Part shown: positions 1 through 7,076 of the stretch, one piece after another
Layout: the number at the start of each line of letters is the position of its first letter
Position numbering within the stretch: position 1 is the first letter of the stretch
Assembly (NCBI GenBank): GCA_964626885.1
Contig: CAZVJA010000143.1
Span: 1-13,053 of the forward strand
Direction: 5' to 3'
Length of the DNA: 13,053 nucleotides
From: CAZVJA01 sp964626885
Lineage (GTDB): Bacteria > Planctomycetota > Planctomycetia > Planctomycetales > Planctomycetaceae
The notes under the pieces: model-generated
Told to the model about the DNA's origin: nothing
Databases searched by the model: none
Seen by the model: the letters and a program-made list of their open reading frames with translations, nothing else
Translations under genes and position numbers: made by a program

Positions 1-21
1 AGCATTCAATCGAAACCGCTC

Positions 22-61
22 GTGTGCCACTGGCTCCGCCAGTGCGCCGCGCGCGCGGCAC
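22..61. repeat. Partial/degenerate copy A of palindromic repeat
   Basis: Positions 22-45 match the central stem of copies B and C: GTGTGC followed by the 7-bp hairpin CACTGGC/GCCAGTG with a TCC loop. The flanking arm found in the full copies is absent. A 14-bp GC-only palindrome at 46-59 (GCCGCGC/GCGCGGC) takes its place. It is best read as a decayed or rearranged copy. Confidence 0.65.
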
Positions 62-110
62 GTCCCTGAGGCATTGCGAAGGGCGTGGAATCGTTCGAAT
101 CTGTTCGATG

Positions 111-141
111 CATGCCCGCACTGCTGCGCGATGCGGGCATG
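111..141. repeat. Perfect 10-bp inverted repeat (hairpin)
   Basis: CATGCCCGCA at 111-120 is the exact reverse complement of TGCGGGCATG at 132-141, with an 11-base loop. There is no T-run on either side, so it is not a standard intrinsic terminator. It lies between repeat copies A and B and may be part of a larger mosaic of palindromic elements. Confidence 0.6.
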
Positions 142-228
142 GCACTCAACTTCTGCTCAAGCTGGCCGCAAATACGTTTCCGTTCTTCGAACTGGCCGGT
201 GGAACGGGCCCTACGCCGAGTGCCGTCC

Positions 229-352
229 CTCACTGCTGGACCACCCTGCAGTGGCACCCGATCTGTGTGCCACTGGCTCCGCCAGTGCCGATGGTTCAAA
301 CGGCAAAGAGCACGGGCAGAGCCCGTGGCACACGAAAATCTACAACTTCTTC
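229..352. repeat. Palindromic repeat copy B (124 bp, three hairpins)
   Basis: This is one of two full-length copies that align end to end without gaps. It contains three consecutive stems: CACTGC/GCAGTG (231-253), CACTGGC/GCCAGTG with loop TCC (271-287), and CACGGGC/GCCCGTG with loop AGA (311-327). The last two lie inside a perfect 9-bp outer inverted repeat, GTGTGCCAC at 265-273 and GTGGCACAC at 325-333. It ends with a shared AAATCTACAACTTCTTC tail. The layout is that of a REP/MITE-like non-autonomous intergenic element. I recall similar GTGTGCCAC palindromes from planctomycete genomes but cannot name the family. Confidence 0.85.
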
Positions 353-463
353 ACAACGCATGCTCACGCAAAACCGTGGGCACGACAGGCAAGCGACCGC
401 ATTGCTGAGTAAATCAGAAGCGGTCGGGGGCTTGTTCTCGGACAGAATTCCACACCGGCATCT

Positions 464-587
464 CTCACTGCTGAACCAGCCAGCAGTGGCACCCGATCCG
501 TGTGCCACTGGCTATGCCAGTGCCGATGGTTTAGACGACAAAGAACACGGGCCGAGCCCGCGGCACACGAAAATCTACAACTTCTTC
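464..587. repeat. Palindromic repeat copy C (124 bp, three hairpins)
   Basis: Same length and order as copy B. The first stem is an 8-bp CACTGCTG/CAGCAGTG (466-488). The second stem is identical to copy B but has loop TAT instead of TCC. The third is CACGGGC/GCCCGCG with one mismatch and loop CGA. The outer arms GTGTGCCAC (500-508) and GCGGCACAC (560-568) have one mismatch. Changes fall mostly in loops and linkers, so the stems look conserved. Confidence 0.85.
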
Positions 588-678
588 GCACAGTCGACCA
601 CCCGACCGCGAACCGGGCACAGCGACCATTCCACCGCGTTTTGCGAGATGCGTCAACGGGCATGAATCACATGAATGC

Positions 679-709
679 AAAAAAAGCCGCGTCTGGCGGC
701 AGACACGGC
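679..709 (-). terminator. Rho-independent terminator of the secreted-protein gene
   Basis: Read on the minus strand, GCCGTGTCT pairs with AGACGCGGC (9 bp with one G-U) around a six-base loop GCCGCC and is followed directly by seven T residues (the A-run at 679-685). It begins about 40 bp past the stop codon of the minus-strand gene ending at 750. This is a textbook intrinsic terminator. Confidence 0.9.
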
Positions 710-749
710 ACAGTGACAAAAGGATGTCGAAACGACTCCGACGACAGGG

Positions 750-1142
750 TCAAAACGTTCCGGAGACCACGACCGTCAGAGTGTTCGTGGTGACTTTCAC
801 CTGGAGCCCTTTGGTAATTGTCGGAACAGCCTGACCTGCCTGTGTTCTCAACTTCAATGAGCCGGCGCCCAGTGTGCTCACCGTGAGGGTTCCCACTTTC
901 GTGCCGTTGACAACGACGTTCAACGTCTTTCCGGCAAGGGGTTTGGCATCTTCGATTTCGACCTGCAATTCACGGCTGGTCCCCTGCTGCTTGTATTTGG
1001 CTTTGCCATTCGCATTCGGATACGCGGTACTTCCCACGAGATTGGCTTGCAGTTCCGTTGTGGGCGTGCCTGCGCTAGCTTCCCGTAAAATCAATAACGT
1101 ACAGCAGACGAGCGCGAGTCCAACTGCCATGCCTTTTCGCAT
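750..1142 (-). CDS. Small secreted protein of unknown function (130 aa)
   Basis: The predicted protein is exported. It has a basic N-terminus (MRKG), a hydrophobic core rich in Leu/Val/Cys at about residues 6-19, and a type I signal peptidase site after ASA (residue 24). The mature part is about 106 residues. It lacks cysteine, is rich in Thr/Val/Gly/Lys and alternates polar and hydrophobic residues, which suggests a small beta-sandwich. Segments such as the one around NVVVNGTKVGTLTVSTLGAG resemble short secreted planctomycete proteins that I recall but cannot assign to a named family. The ATG start is supported by a strong Shine-Dalgarno GAAGGAG at 1150-1156, 7 bases upstream. The gene is followed by its own terminator and is probably monocistronic. 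The substrate or partner is unknown. Confidence 0.8.
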   Translation of the reverse strand: MRKGMAVGLALVCCTLLILREASAGTPTTELQANLVGSTAYPNANGKAKYKQQGTSRELQVEIEDAKPLAGKTLNVVVNGTKVGTLTVSTLGAGSLKLRTQAGQAVPTITKGLQVKVTTNTLTVVVSGTF

Positions 1143-1281
1143 CTATTTTCTCCTTCGACGTTTAGGGAAGCCCGCTCGGTGAAAAAGTGACACAGACGTG
1201 CCACACAAAGGACGATAGAGTGAGGATGGTCGTTTTTGTGTTAATGGACAATCGGTGCGAAGGGCAAAACAAGCACCCTTT

Positions 1282-1298
1282 GTCAGCGCGGCGCTGAC
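1282..1298. other. 17-bp perfect palindrome between response regulator and secreted-protein gene
   Basis: GTCAGCGC-G-GCGCTGAC forms an 8-bp inverted repeat around a single base, 6 bp beyond the stop codon of the response-regulator gene. On the minus strand it is not followed directly by a T-run; TTTT comes about 13 bases later. It could be a weak terminator or a binding site for a dimeric regulator in the promoter region of the secreted-protein gene. Confidence 0.5.
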
Positions 1299-1304
1299 GA
1301 CGAT

Positions 1305-1979
1305 CTACAAGTGCTGCGGGCGGCCGGGAGCAATCAATCCGGTGTCGAGGGCGAATTTGACAAAATCGGCCGTCGACCTGAGTCCGACCTTTTCCACGAT
1401 GCGAGCCCGGTAGGTAGCAACCGTTTTGGGGCTGAGCTCCAACTGGATCGCTATCTCAAGATTTGTATGCCCATGTCCCAACAGTCGCAGGACTTCAATC
1501 TCACGACTGGTCAACTTGGACAAAGATGCCCCTTTCACACCATGCGGCGGGTGAGCAAATAATGGAAACAGTTCCGCCGTGCGTGCGCTGTCGTCGAGGT
1601 CGACGAACAGCCTTCCTTTCGATACGGCACGAATGGCATCCAGCAGAACTTCTTCCGGAACCGTTTTGACGACATAGCCGGTCGCTCCTTCCGACAATGC
1701 CGCCCGCACATAGGCCTGATCGTCGTGCATGGTCAACACCAGGATGCGTGCGGAGGTGTCTTGTGTCAATTTGCCGATGATCGACAGGCTCGGTCCCCCC
1801 GAGAGGGTCAGATCGAGAAGCACGACGTCCGGTTGATCGCGCGCGGCGGCTTCGAGCACCGAATCGATCTGATCCGATTCCGAGACAACAGTCATGTCTT
1901 CCTGACCGTTGATGAGCAAGCGGAGCCCTGCACGGACCAGCGTATGATCGTCGATCAGCATGATGCGAATTGTGCTCAC
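1305..1979 (-). CDS. Two-component response regulator, NarL/FixJ (LuxR-HTH) type
   Basis: This is a 224-residue cytoplasmic transcription regulator. The receiver domain (about 1-122) has the acidic pair Asp10-Asp11, phospho-acceptor Asp56 in LLDLTLSGG, Thr83 and Lys105 (VVKT). A linker leads to a LuxR/GerE helix-turn-helix (about 153-215) starting LTSREIEVLRLLGHG with recognition-helix sequence LSPKTVATYRARI. The length is typical of the family. The start is GTG at 1979, with GGAGG at 1984-1988 in the end of the upstream kinase gene; the kinase stop overlaps it in GTGA, indicating translational coupling. The protein should be phosphorylated by the kinase encoded immediately upstream and bind DNA as a dimer. 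Target genes cannot be told from the window; the secreted-protein gene just downstream is one possibility. Confidence 0.95.
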   Translation of the reverse strand: MSTIRIMLIDDHTLVRAGLRLLINGQEDMTVVSESDQIDSVLEAAARDQPDVVLLDLTLSGGPSLSIIGKLTQDTSARILVLTMHDDQAYVRAALSEGATGYVVKTVPEEVLLDAIRAVSKGRLFVDLDDSARTAELFPLFAHPPHGVKGASLSKLTSREIEVLRLLGHGHTNLEIAIQLELSPKTVATYRARIVEKVGLRSTADFVKFALDTGLIAPGRPQHL

Positions 1980-2860
1980 GTCGCCTCCAGCGGAATCGTG
2001 ACGGCAATACGCGTTCCCTGCCAGGGGGCAGAATCCACACGAAACTCGCCCCCCAACAGCGAGGTCCGTTCCCGCATACCGAGCAAGCCGAGGTGATCAG
2101 CAGAACTTGTAGTTCGTGACCGATCCATTCCCCTGCCATTGTCGCCGACCTCGAGCGTGACGCTACGGGTGTCGTTCGAGAGAGTGATCCGCGCTTCCGT
2201 AGCCCCAGAATGCTTGACCACGTTATTCAAGGATTCCTGGCAGATACGGAAGACCGCTGTTTCAACCGCCTCGCCAAGACGTTTGCGGACCGGTAAGTTA
2301 ACCGTGGTGCGCACGCTGATCCCATGATGCCTGCGGATCTCCTCGGACAACCGTTCGATGGCGGGGGCCAACCCCAGGTCGTCGAGCAGGCTCGGACGGA
2401 GTCCCAACGCCAGTTGTTTTGCGTCGGCCAGCGCGCGTTGCGCCTGCACCGTCAACTCGCAGATCCGATCCTCCATGGAGCCCTGAACAACCGCATCGGG
2501 AAGGGACCGCAATCCGGAGATCACTAAGGTCAGGGATTGTCCCAGGCAGTCATGCAATTCGTAAGCAATTCGCCGGCGTTCCCGTTCCATCGCATCGATA
2601 AGTTTGATGACGAACGCCTTGCGGAGCCGGGCCGCGTCTTTCAACGGGCGGACGACAATCCACCACATCATTGGCGAGACGATAGCCGTCAGTAAGATCG
2701 AATCGACAGCCGATTCCCAGAGACGCGTGGTGGTTACCGGCAAGATGCGCGGCAACAACAGCATGACTCCGTACTCCGTAAAGGAGATGACCAGGAGCAT
2801 GAAGCCCCAAACCACCCACGGAGGACCGAATTTCTCACGTTGCGGATGGTTCTGAGACAT
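1976..2860 (-). CDS. Membrane sensor histidine kinase, HisKA_3 (NarX/DesK-like) type
   Basis: This 294-residue kinase is predicted to autophosphorylate on His103 and pass phosphate to the LuxR-type regulator whose gene overlaps its stop. Two transmembrane segments (about 14-37 and 51-71) are joined by a loop of only about a dozen residues, so there is no room for a periplasmic ligand domain. A helix (72-100) leads into the HisKA_3 box ERRRIAYELHDCLGQ. The ATPase domain (about 195-292) has an N-box (QESLNNVVKH, 208-217), a G1 box DNGRGMD (240-246) and GLLGMRER (258-265). I chose the ATG at 2860. An in-frame TTG at 2998 would add 46 residues with no hydrophobic or domain character. No good Shine-Dalgarno is visible before 2860, so the exact start is uncertain. 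Confidence 0.93.
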   Translation of the reverse strand: MSQNHPQREKFGPPWVVWGFMLLVISFTEYGVMLLLPRILPVTTTRLWESAVDSILLTAIVSPMMWWIVVRPLKDAARLRKAFVIKLIDAMERERRRIAYELHDCLGQSLTLVISGLRSLPDAVVQGSMEDRICELTVQAQRALADAKQLALGLRPSLLDDLGLAPAIERLSEEIRRHHGISVRTTVNLPVRKRLGEAVETAVFRICQESLNNVVKHSGATEARITLSNDTRSVTLEVGDNGRGMDRSRTTSSADHLGLLGMRERTSLLGGEFRVDSAPWQGTRIAVTIPLEAT

Positions 2861-3385
2861 GGGGTCGAACTCGCGATATTCCGGAAAAGGCCGATCGTCG
2901 GCTTGAAACCGATAAACTCGCAAATGTCGTTCCAGGATGAGACAATTCGGCAAACCGAAGTCAGCTGCCACCCCTCGAAAGCCTGACCTCGCGACCAACA
3001 GGTTGGACGCTCAGTTCTTGGTGGATAGCCGACTAGACGTGATGGAACGACTCAGACCCGCATTCGTGAACACAAGGGATGGTAATCGTTGAGAGCAGAA
3101 CACTCTGTGAAACAGCGTACATCCCAGGTTTCGCATCATTCCGAACGGATTTCACGCGAACCCATTACGACGAAAGATACTTGATCGTTATCCCGGATGA
3201 AAACTGAACGGGCTGTCCATCAATGTTCAGGTGTGAATTGCCAAGTCGTACCCGCATGCGAAAATCGCAATGATGTTGGCTTCGACGGGCATCGAATCGC
3301 AAACATTTTCGCGTTGCATTTGTCGGTTTCGGTCGCCCTACTGAAAACAAGTTTTGCATGAGAACAGGTGGCAAGGAGCGGGGGT
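2861..3385. other. Divergent intergenic region without a recognised gene
   Basis: This 525-bp stretch separates the minus-strand kinase from the plus-strand membrane-protein gene. Only short, poorly supported open frames occur. Promoters for both genes must lie here or close by, but I see no confident -35/-10 pair. The best plus-strand candidate is TTGCAT at 3314-3319, with CCTACT 17 bases later, which is weak. No terminator, repeat or RNA gene was recognised. Confidence 0.5.
3373..3378 (+). promoter_or_regulatory. Shine-Dalgarno that fixes the membrane-protein start
   Basis: AAGGAG lies 7 bases before ATG 3386. This favours that ATG over an in-frame GTG at 3368, which has no comparable site. 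Confidence 0.8.
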
Positions 3386-4078
3386 ATGCAATTCGACTGG
3401 CCGTTGAAGCGAATTCTGCTGCGAATGTTCGTCGGCACCCTGATTCTGAGTGCCTTGATCGGGATCTACTGCGTGCTGTTCGGCAGCTTCGGCCAAACCG
3501 AGGTCAAGATTCTGCTGACGACATTGACCGTGTCGTATTTCAGTGTCACCTCCCTCGCTTGTGCCGCCGCCCTCGACAAGCAGCGATCTCCCCTGCTGAT
3601 CTGGCCGGGGTTCGGCACGGGCATTCTCGGCTTCTTCCTGTTCAATCGCTTGATCTGGTTCGGACATCCGTCCGACGAGCTGGTGAAGTTTGCATTTATT
3701 GTCGGCATCTTTTCGTTTGCCTTCGCGCACGCCTGCCTGGTGTCGCTCCCGACCCTCAAGCCGAACGTGCGGTGGGTGTTCTACTTCGCGCTGGCCGCCA
3801 GCTTCGGCCTGGCCGGCCTGCTTTCGTTGATCATTCTCCAGCAACGGGAGAACGAATGGCTGTTTCGCTTCTCCGGGGTCCTCGGCATTCTCGATTGCTG
3901 CGCGACGGTTTCGATTCCGGTGCTGGCCAGGCTCGGCAATCAGCCCAAGTATTCGCCGCAGGGTCTGACCTCCATCGAGCTGCAATGCCCTCGTTGCGGC
4001 GAACGGGGCAAGTACACCCTCGGCGAAATCACCTGCCGCGAATGCTCGCTGAAGATGCGGGTTGAGGTGGAGGAGTAG
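3386..4078 (+). CDS. Six-helix membrane protein with C-terminal zinc ribbon
   Basis: The function is not recognised. The 230-residue product has about six hydrophobic segments (roughly 14-34, 41-62, 72-92, 101-121, 130-150 and 160-181). A short linker follows, then a C-terminal zinc-ribbon-like module with Cys201, Cys204, Cys217 and Cys220 (CPRCGERGKY and ITCRECSLKM). After an even number of helices, both termini should be on the same side, probably cytoplasmic, where the ribbon could bind zinc or a partner. No transporter or enzyme signature is visible in the membrane part. The start is set by AAGGAG 7 bases upstream. The gene stands alone on the plus strand and converges with the epimerase gene. 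It could be a membrane-anchored sensor or scaffold, but this is conjecture. Confidence 0.85.
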   Translation: MQFDWPLKRILLRMFVGTLILSALIGIYCVLFGSFGQTEVKILLTTLTVSYFSVTSLACAAALDKQRSPLLIWPGFGTGILGFFLFNRLIWFGHPSDELVKFAFIVGIFSFAFAHACLVSLPTLKPNVRWVFYFALAASFGLAGLLSLIILQQRENEWLFRFSGVLGILDCCATVSIPVLARLGNQPKYSPQGLTSIELQCPRCGERGKYTLGEITCRECSLKMRVEVEE

Positions 4079-4094
4079 AGGGAAGATCCCAGAT

Positions 4095-4135
4095 CAGCAA
4101 ACGCCGCGAATTTGCTGTGGGGTGCCGTCACCCAC
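4095..4135. terminator. Possible bidirectional hairpin terminator between convergent genes
   Basis: Two abutting stem-loops occupy the 58-bp gap between the convergent genes: CAGCAAA (4095-4101) with TTTGCTG (4111-4117), and GTGGGGTG (4117-4124) with CACCCAC (4129-4135, one bulged G). Neither is followed by a clear T-run on either strand. A terminator role rests mainly on position. Confidence 0.4.
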
Positions 4136-4136
4136 A

Positions 4137-5144
4137 CTACTTGTGATACCCCTTGTACCACTCGACGAACTTTGCGACCCCCTCTTCGATCGGCGTGCTG
4201 GGGCTGAAGCCGGTGTCGCGGGTCAGGTCTTCCACGTCGGCGTAGGTCGCTTCCACGTCGCCGGGCTGCATCGGCAGGAAGCGTTTCTCCGCTTTCCGGC
4301 CAAGCGCCCGCTCCAGCGTCTCGATGAGGTGCATCAGGTCGACCGGCGAATGATTGCCGATGTTGTAAACGCGGTACGGGGCAAAGCTCGTCGCGGGGTC
4401 GGGAGAGTTACCCGACCATTGCGGGTTCGGAGCGGCGATTCGATCCGTCACGCGAATCACTCCTTCGACGACGTCGTCGATGTAGGTGAAGTCACGACGC
4501 ATCCGGCCGTTGTTGAAGACGTCGATCGGCCTGCCATGCACGATCGCTTCGGTGAAAAGGTAAATCGCCATGTCGGGGCGCCCCCACGGTCCATAAACCG
4601 TGAAGAACCGCAGCCCGGTCGTCGGCAGCCCGTAGAGGTGGCTGTAGGTGTGAGCCATCAACTCGTTCGCTTTTTTCGTTGCGGCGTAAAGGCTGACGGG
4701 ATGGTCGACACTATGATGCACCGCGAACGGCATCCGTTGATTGCCGCCGTACACGGAACTCGACGACGCGTAGACAAGATGCTTCACTTGCGAATGCCGG
4801 CACCCTTCGAGGATGTTCCCGAAGCCGACGAGGTTGCTGTCGATGTACGCCGCGGGGTTCTGCAGCGAATAACGGACCCCAGCCTGAGCCGCGAGGTGAA
4901 TGACGGCGTCGTACTTGTTCCGCTCAAAGAGGCTTTGCATGGCCTGGCGGTCGGCGATGTCGGCCTTATGAAAACTGAAGCCCGCCGTGCCGCCGAGTTG
5001 ACCAAGCCGGTCCTGTTTGAGCTGTGGTGAGTAATAACTGTTGAGGTTATCGAGCCCGTCGACACTATCGCCGCGCTCCAGCAACCGGCGGCAAGTATGA
5101 TAGCCGATGAATCCGGCGGCGCCGGTGACAAGAATTCGAGACAT
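4137..5144 (-). CDS. NAD-dependent epimerase, UDP-glucuronate 4-epimerase-like
   Basis: Extended-SDR sugar-nucleotide epimerase of 335 residues, the normal length for UDP-glucuronate 4-epimerases, which make UDP-galacturonate for surface polysaccharide. The Rossmann motif TGAAGFIG (7-14) and Asp32 after the second strand indicate NAD binding. The catalytic YxxxK is Tyr153/Lys157 in SLYAATKKANE, with the Ser run 127-130 before it. The stretch RFFTVYGPWGRPDMA (179-193) is typical of the UDP-GlcA epimerase/CapI subgroup rather than GalE. The ATG at 5144 begins exactly at the family N-terminus and has AAAGG 5 bases upstream. A longer in-frame start at 5267 would run through the inverted-repeat leader and is rejected. 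The gene lies downstream of the polyprenyl-phosphate transferase gene on the same strand, fitting a polysaccharide role. Substrate assignment is by motif only. Confidence 0.92.
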   Translation of the reverse strand: MSRILVTGAAGFIGYHTCRRLLERGDSVDGLDNLNSYYSPQLKQDRLGQLGGTAGFSFHKADIADRQAMQSLFERNKYDAVIHLAAQAGVRYSLQNPAAYIDSNLVGFGNILEGCRHSQVKHLVYASSSSVYGGNQRMPFAVHHSVDHPVSLYAATKKANELMAHTYSHLYGLPTTGLRFFTVYGPWGRPDMAIYLFTEAIVHGRPIDVFNNGRMRRDFTYIDDVVEGVIRVTDRIAAPNPQWSGNSPDPATSFAPYRVYNIGNHSPVDLMHLIETLERALGRKAEKRFLPMQPGDVEATYADVEDLTRDTGFSPSTPIEEGVAKFVEWYKGYHK

Positions 5145-5160
5145 TGAGGCCTTTGTACTG

Positions 5161-5278
5161 CCCGTTGAAAAATGTTGCCCAACGCACCAGACAGGAACGG
5201 ACGTCTGGTCCCCGTACACAGGGGAAACAACAACTCTTCCGGAGCACGGACCTTCTCGGCCGTGCATGTTTCAACGGG
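5161..5278. repeat. 118-bp inverted-repeat element in the epimerase leader
   Basis: The ends CCCGTTGAAAAATG (5161-5174) and CATGTTTCAACGGG (5265-5278) are inverted repeats matching at 13 of 14 positions. On the minus (mRNA) strand three internal hairpins lie between them: GCACGGCC/GGTCCGTGC with a GAGAA loop and one bulge, CCCC/GGGG with a 7-base loop, and ACCAGAC/GTCTGGT with a 10-base loop. The right-hand closing arm ends 16 bases before the epimerase ATG. It could be a MITE-like element with terminal inverted repeats (dinucleotide TG abuts both ends) or a structured 5' leader RNA. It matches no riboswitch class I can recognise. Confidence 0.7.
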
Positions 5279-5409
5279 TGGTGAAATGAACTTCAGCTTC
5301 AGGTAGTCAACAGAATCGAACGAGAGTCCGCAAGGATGTCCGGCGAAAATGTTCTGAAACCCGGCACAAATGGTGTTCACGACTGGAGTCGAGAATCGCC
5401 AGAACGCTC

Positions 5410-7047
5410 TCAGGCGGCGCGACGTTGCGGGGGAACCGGGGCCGGGTTCGCCACTGGAGATGTAAGCGGCTGTTGATCCGTGCCGTTAGGGGTAGGCAGG
5501 AAATTTCCCCAAGCTGGAGTCAGCGGCGGTGTAGGAAATTGAACACTGCCGGACACAGGAATTGGCGGAGCGTTGGACCAGCTTTGGCAAAACGTGTCGA
5601 ACACGCGAAACAGATCCACCAGCCGCCGCTGTGACGAATTATTTCGGGATTGTCCACAAGCGGTCAAAGTGGCGCGCAGTCCCCCGGTGCCCGGCACGGA
5701 GTAATTGAACTGCCAGGCCGGGTGTTGGGTGGAGTCCGGTTCCTCACTGTGCCATTTGAGCCGGCAGATGACGTCCTGCGTCGATTCGTTCCAGAAGACG
5801 AATTCGAGATGCACGCCCCCCAATTCGGCGACGTGCTTCGTGACTTCATTCCAGTGGTGAATCGGCTGTTCACTTTCACCGCGAGCCATCCGCGCGAGGA
5901 ACAGTTGCGTCCGGAGAACGCCGGAGGTTCCCGCCAGAAGCGTGCTGAGTGCCTGGAAGTAGCGGAAGAAGAGGACTGTCTCGTTATAGCCGAAGACCCG
6001 CCCGGCAATCAGCAGGCCGAGTATCGTGAGACAAAGACCGAGCGCCAGGAGATCATTTTGAAAATAGGCCGAAACCAGCGTGACGGCAGCCATCGCCACA
6101 CAGAGGGCGGCGATAACGAGCAGCGATTTGGCGCGGGAGAGCCCGCGGTTTTGCAGGCAGTGGTGAATGTGCCCGCGATCGGCCTCACCGATGCCCCGGC
6201 CGCTCAGCTTTCGGCGGACGATCGCCATGAACGTATCGAAGACCGGCACGCTGACGAGGACGAGCGGAATCGCCAACGCAAATCCGGTGGCTTTTTTCAG
6301 AGAGGATTCGATCGACAGCGCGCCGATGACAAAACCGATCATCAGGCTTCCCGCGTCGCCCAGATAAATGCTCGCGGGGGGCCAGTTGTGCAGCAGAAAT
6401 CCGAAGAGCGCCCCCGCAAAGATCCACGCCAAAGCCATCGCACCGATCGAGCCTTGCATCTCGGAAAGTCCGGCGGCGGTCACGCAGACGATCAGCCCGA
6501 TCGTCCCGGCCAAGCCATCCAGGCCGTCAACAAGATTGACGATGTTAGTGCAAGCCACCAGCCAAAAGATGGTGAAGACGGGGCCGAGAATCGTGAGTTC
6601 GATCTCCGTGCCGAAAATGTGGACCGACTCCAGTGAGCGTCCCCAGAAGACGAACGGCAGACTCGCCAGCACCTGACAAATCAGCTTGGTGCGCGGGCGC
6701 ATCGCGCGGCGATCATCCCACAACCCCACCAGACAGAACAAGCCGGCGGAGAAGAGCAACATGGCGACACGCGGTTGCGAATCGGTGTCGCGGATCAGCC
6801 ATTCCCACCCTTTCCAGCGGGCCACACACACGGTGGTGAGGAACGCCAAGAAAAGAGCTGCCCCCCCCAGCAAAGGCATGGGCTTGGAGTGCGCTTTGCG
6901 GCGGCCGTCGGGTGTGTCGAGCATCCCTGTGCGGCGGGCCACGACCTTCGCAATCGCCGTGAGGGTGTAGCTGGATGCGATCGCGAGTGCGATGTACCCC
7001 GCAGCGGTTGAGTTCAAATGCAGGAACATAGGCGCATGCCACCCCAT
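5410..7047 (-). CDS. Polyprenyl-phosphate sugar-1-phosphate transferase (MraY/WecA/TagO family) with long C-terminal extension
   Basis: Integral membrane enzyme expected to transfer a sugar 1-phosphate, classically GlcNAc-1-P, from UDP-sugar to undecaprenyl phosphate, starting a lipid-linked glycan. Family motifs are in order: DTPDGRRKAHSKPMPLLGG (44-62), Asp111-Asp112, NLVDGLDGLAG (171-181), YLGDAGS (228-234) and the WecA-type HIHH (293-296). About ten hydrophobic segments span residues 13-350. Family members usually have about 320-380 residues; this one has 545. Its tail (about 375-545) is soluble, followed by a Pro-rich end from about 493. ATG 7047 is chosen because a promoter lies 30-57 bp upstream; ATG 7029 is an equal alternative. 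ATG 7236 would overlap the divergent gene. The epimerase gene lies 265 bp downstream on the same strand. Confidence 0.92.
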   Translation of the reverse strand: MGWHAPMFLHLNSTAAGYIALAIASSYTLTAIAKVVARRTGMLDTPDGRRKAHSKPMPLLGGAALFLAFLTTVCVARWKGWEWLIRDTDSQPRVAMLLFSAGLFCLVGLWDDRRAMRPRTKLICQVLASLPFVFWGRSLESVHIFGTEIELTILGPVFTIFWLVACTNIVNLVDGLDGLAGTIGLIVCVTAAGLSEMQGSIGAMALAWIFAGALFGFLLHNWPPASIYLGDAGSLMIGFVIGALSIESSLKKATGFALAIPLVLVSVPVFDTFMAIVRRKLSGRGIGEADRGHIHHCLQNRGLSRAKSLLVIAALCVAMAAVTLVSAYFQNDLLALGLCLTILGLLIAGRVFGYNETVLFFRYFQALSTLLAGTSGVLRTQLFLARMARGESEQPIHHWNEVTKHVAELGGVHLEFVFWNESTQDVICRLKWHSEEPDSTQHPAWQFNYSVPGTGGLRATLTACGQSRNNSSQRRLVDLFRVFDTFCQSWSNAPPIPVSGSVQFPTPPLTPAWGNFLPTPNGTDQQPLTSPVANPAPVPPQRRAA

Positions 7048-7076
7048 CGAGCCGCCGCATCCCGAAAAGCCGGCGG

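Larger units (their letters stand above)
1..678. other. Non-coding, repeat-rich region
   Basis: No convincing gene is seen in this stretch. Open frames exist on both strands, but they run through inverted repeats, give Arg/His/Ser/Pro-rich low-information proteins and overlap each other in several frames. The content is one partial and two full copies of a palindromic repeat (listed separately), an isolated perfect hairpin at 111-141, and unrecognised spacer sequence between them. The terminator of the neighbouring minus-strand gene lies just to the right. Confidence 0.7.

Noticed and set aside
24..665. Plus-strand open frame of 213 codons across the left end
   Set aside because: It runs through all the palindromic repeat copies, has shuffled low-complexity composition and is matched by overlapping frames in other phases, so it is a repeat artefact.
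2861..2998. N-terminal extension of the histidine kinase from a TTG at 2998
   Set aside because: The 46 added residues show no signal, membrane or domain character. The ATG at 2860 leads directly into the first transmembrane segment.
4062..5030. Plus-strand open frame of 322 codons opposite the epimerase
   Set aside because: It is antisense to a gene with complete epimerase motifs and shows no domain of its own.
5145..5267. Longer start for the epimerase
   Set aside because: It would translate most of the inverted-repeat element and place 41 unrelated residues before the Rossmann fold, which normally begins at residue 1-5.
5650..6636. Plus-strand open frame of 328 codons
   Set aside because: It is antisense to the WecA/TagO-type gene, and its charged Asp/Arg/Gln-rich composition is typical of the reverse strand of membrane-protein genes in GC-rich DNA.
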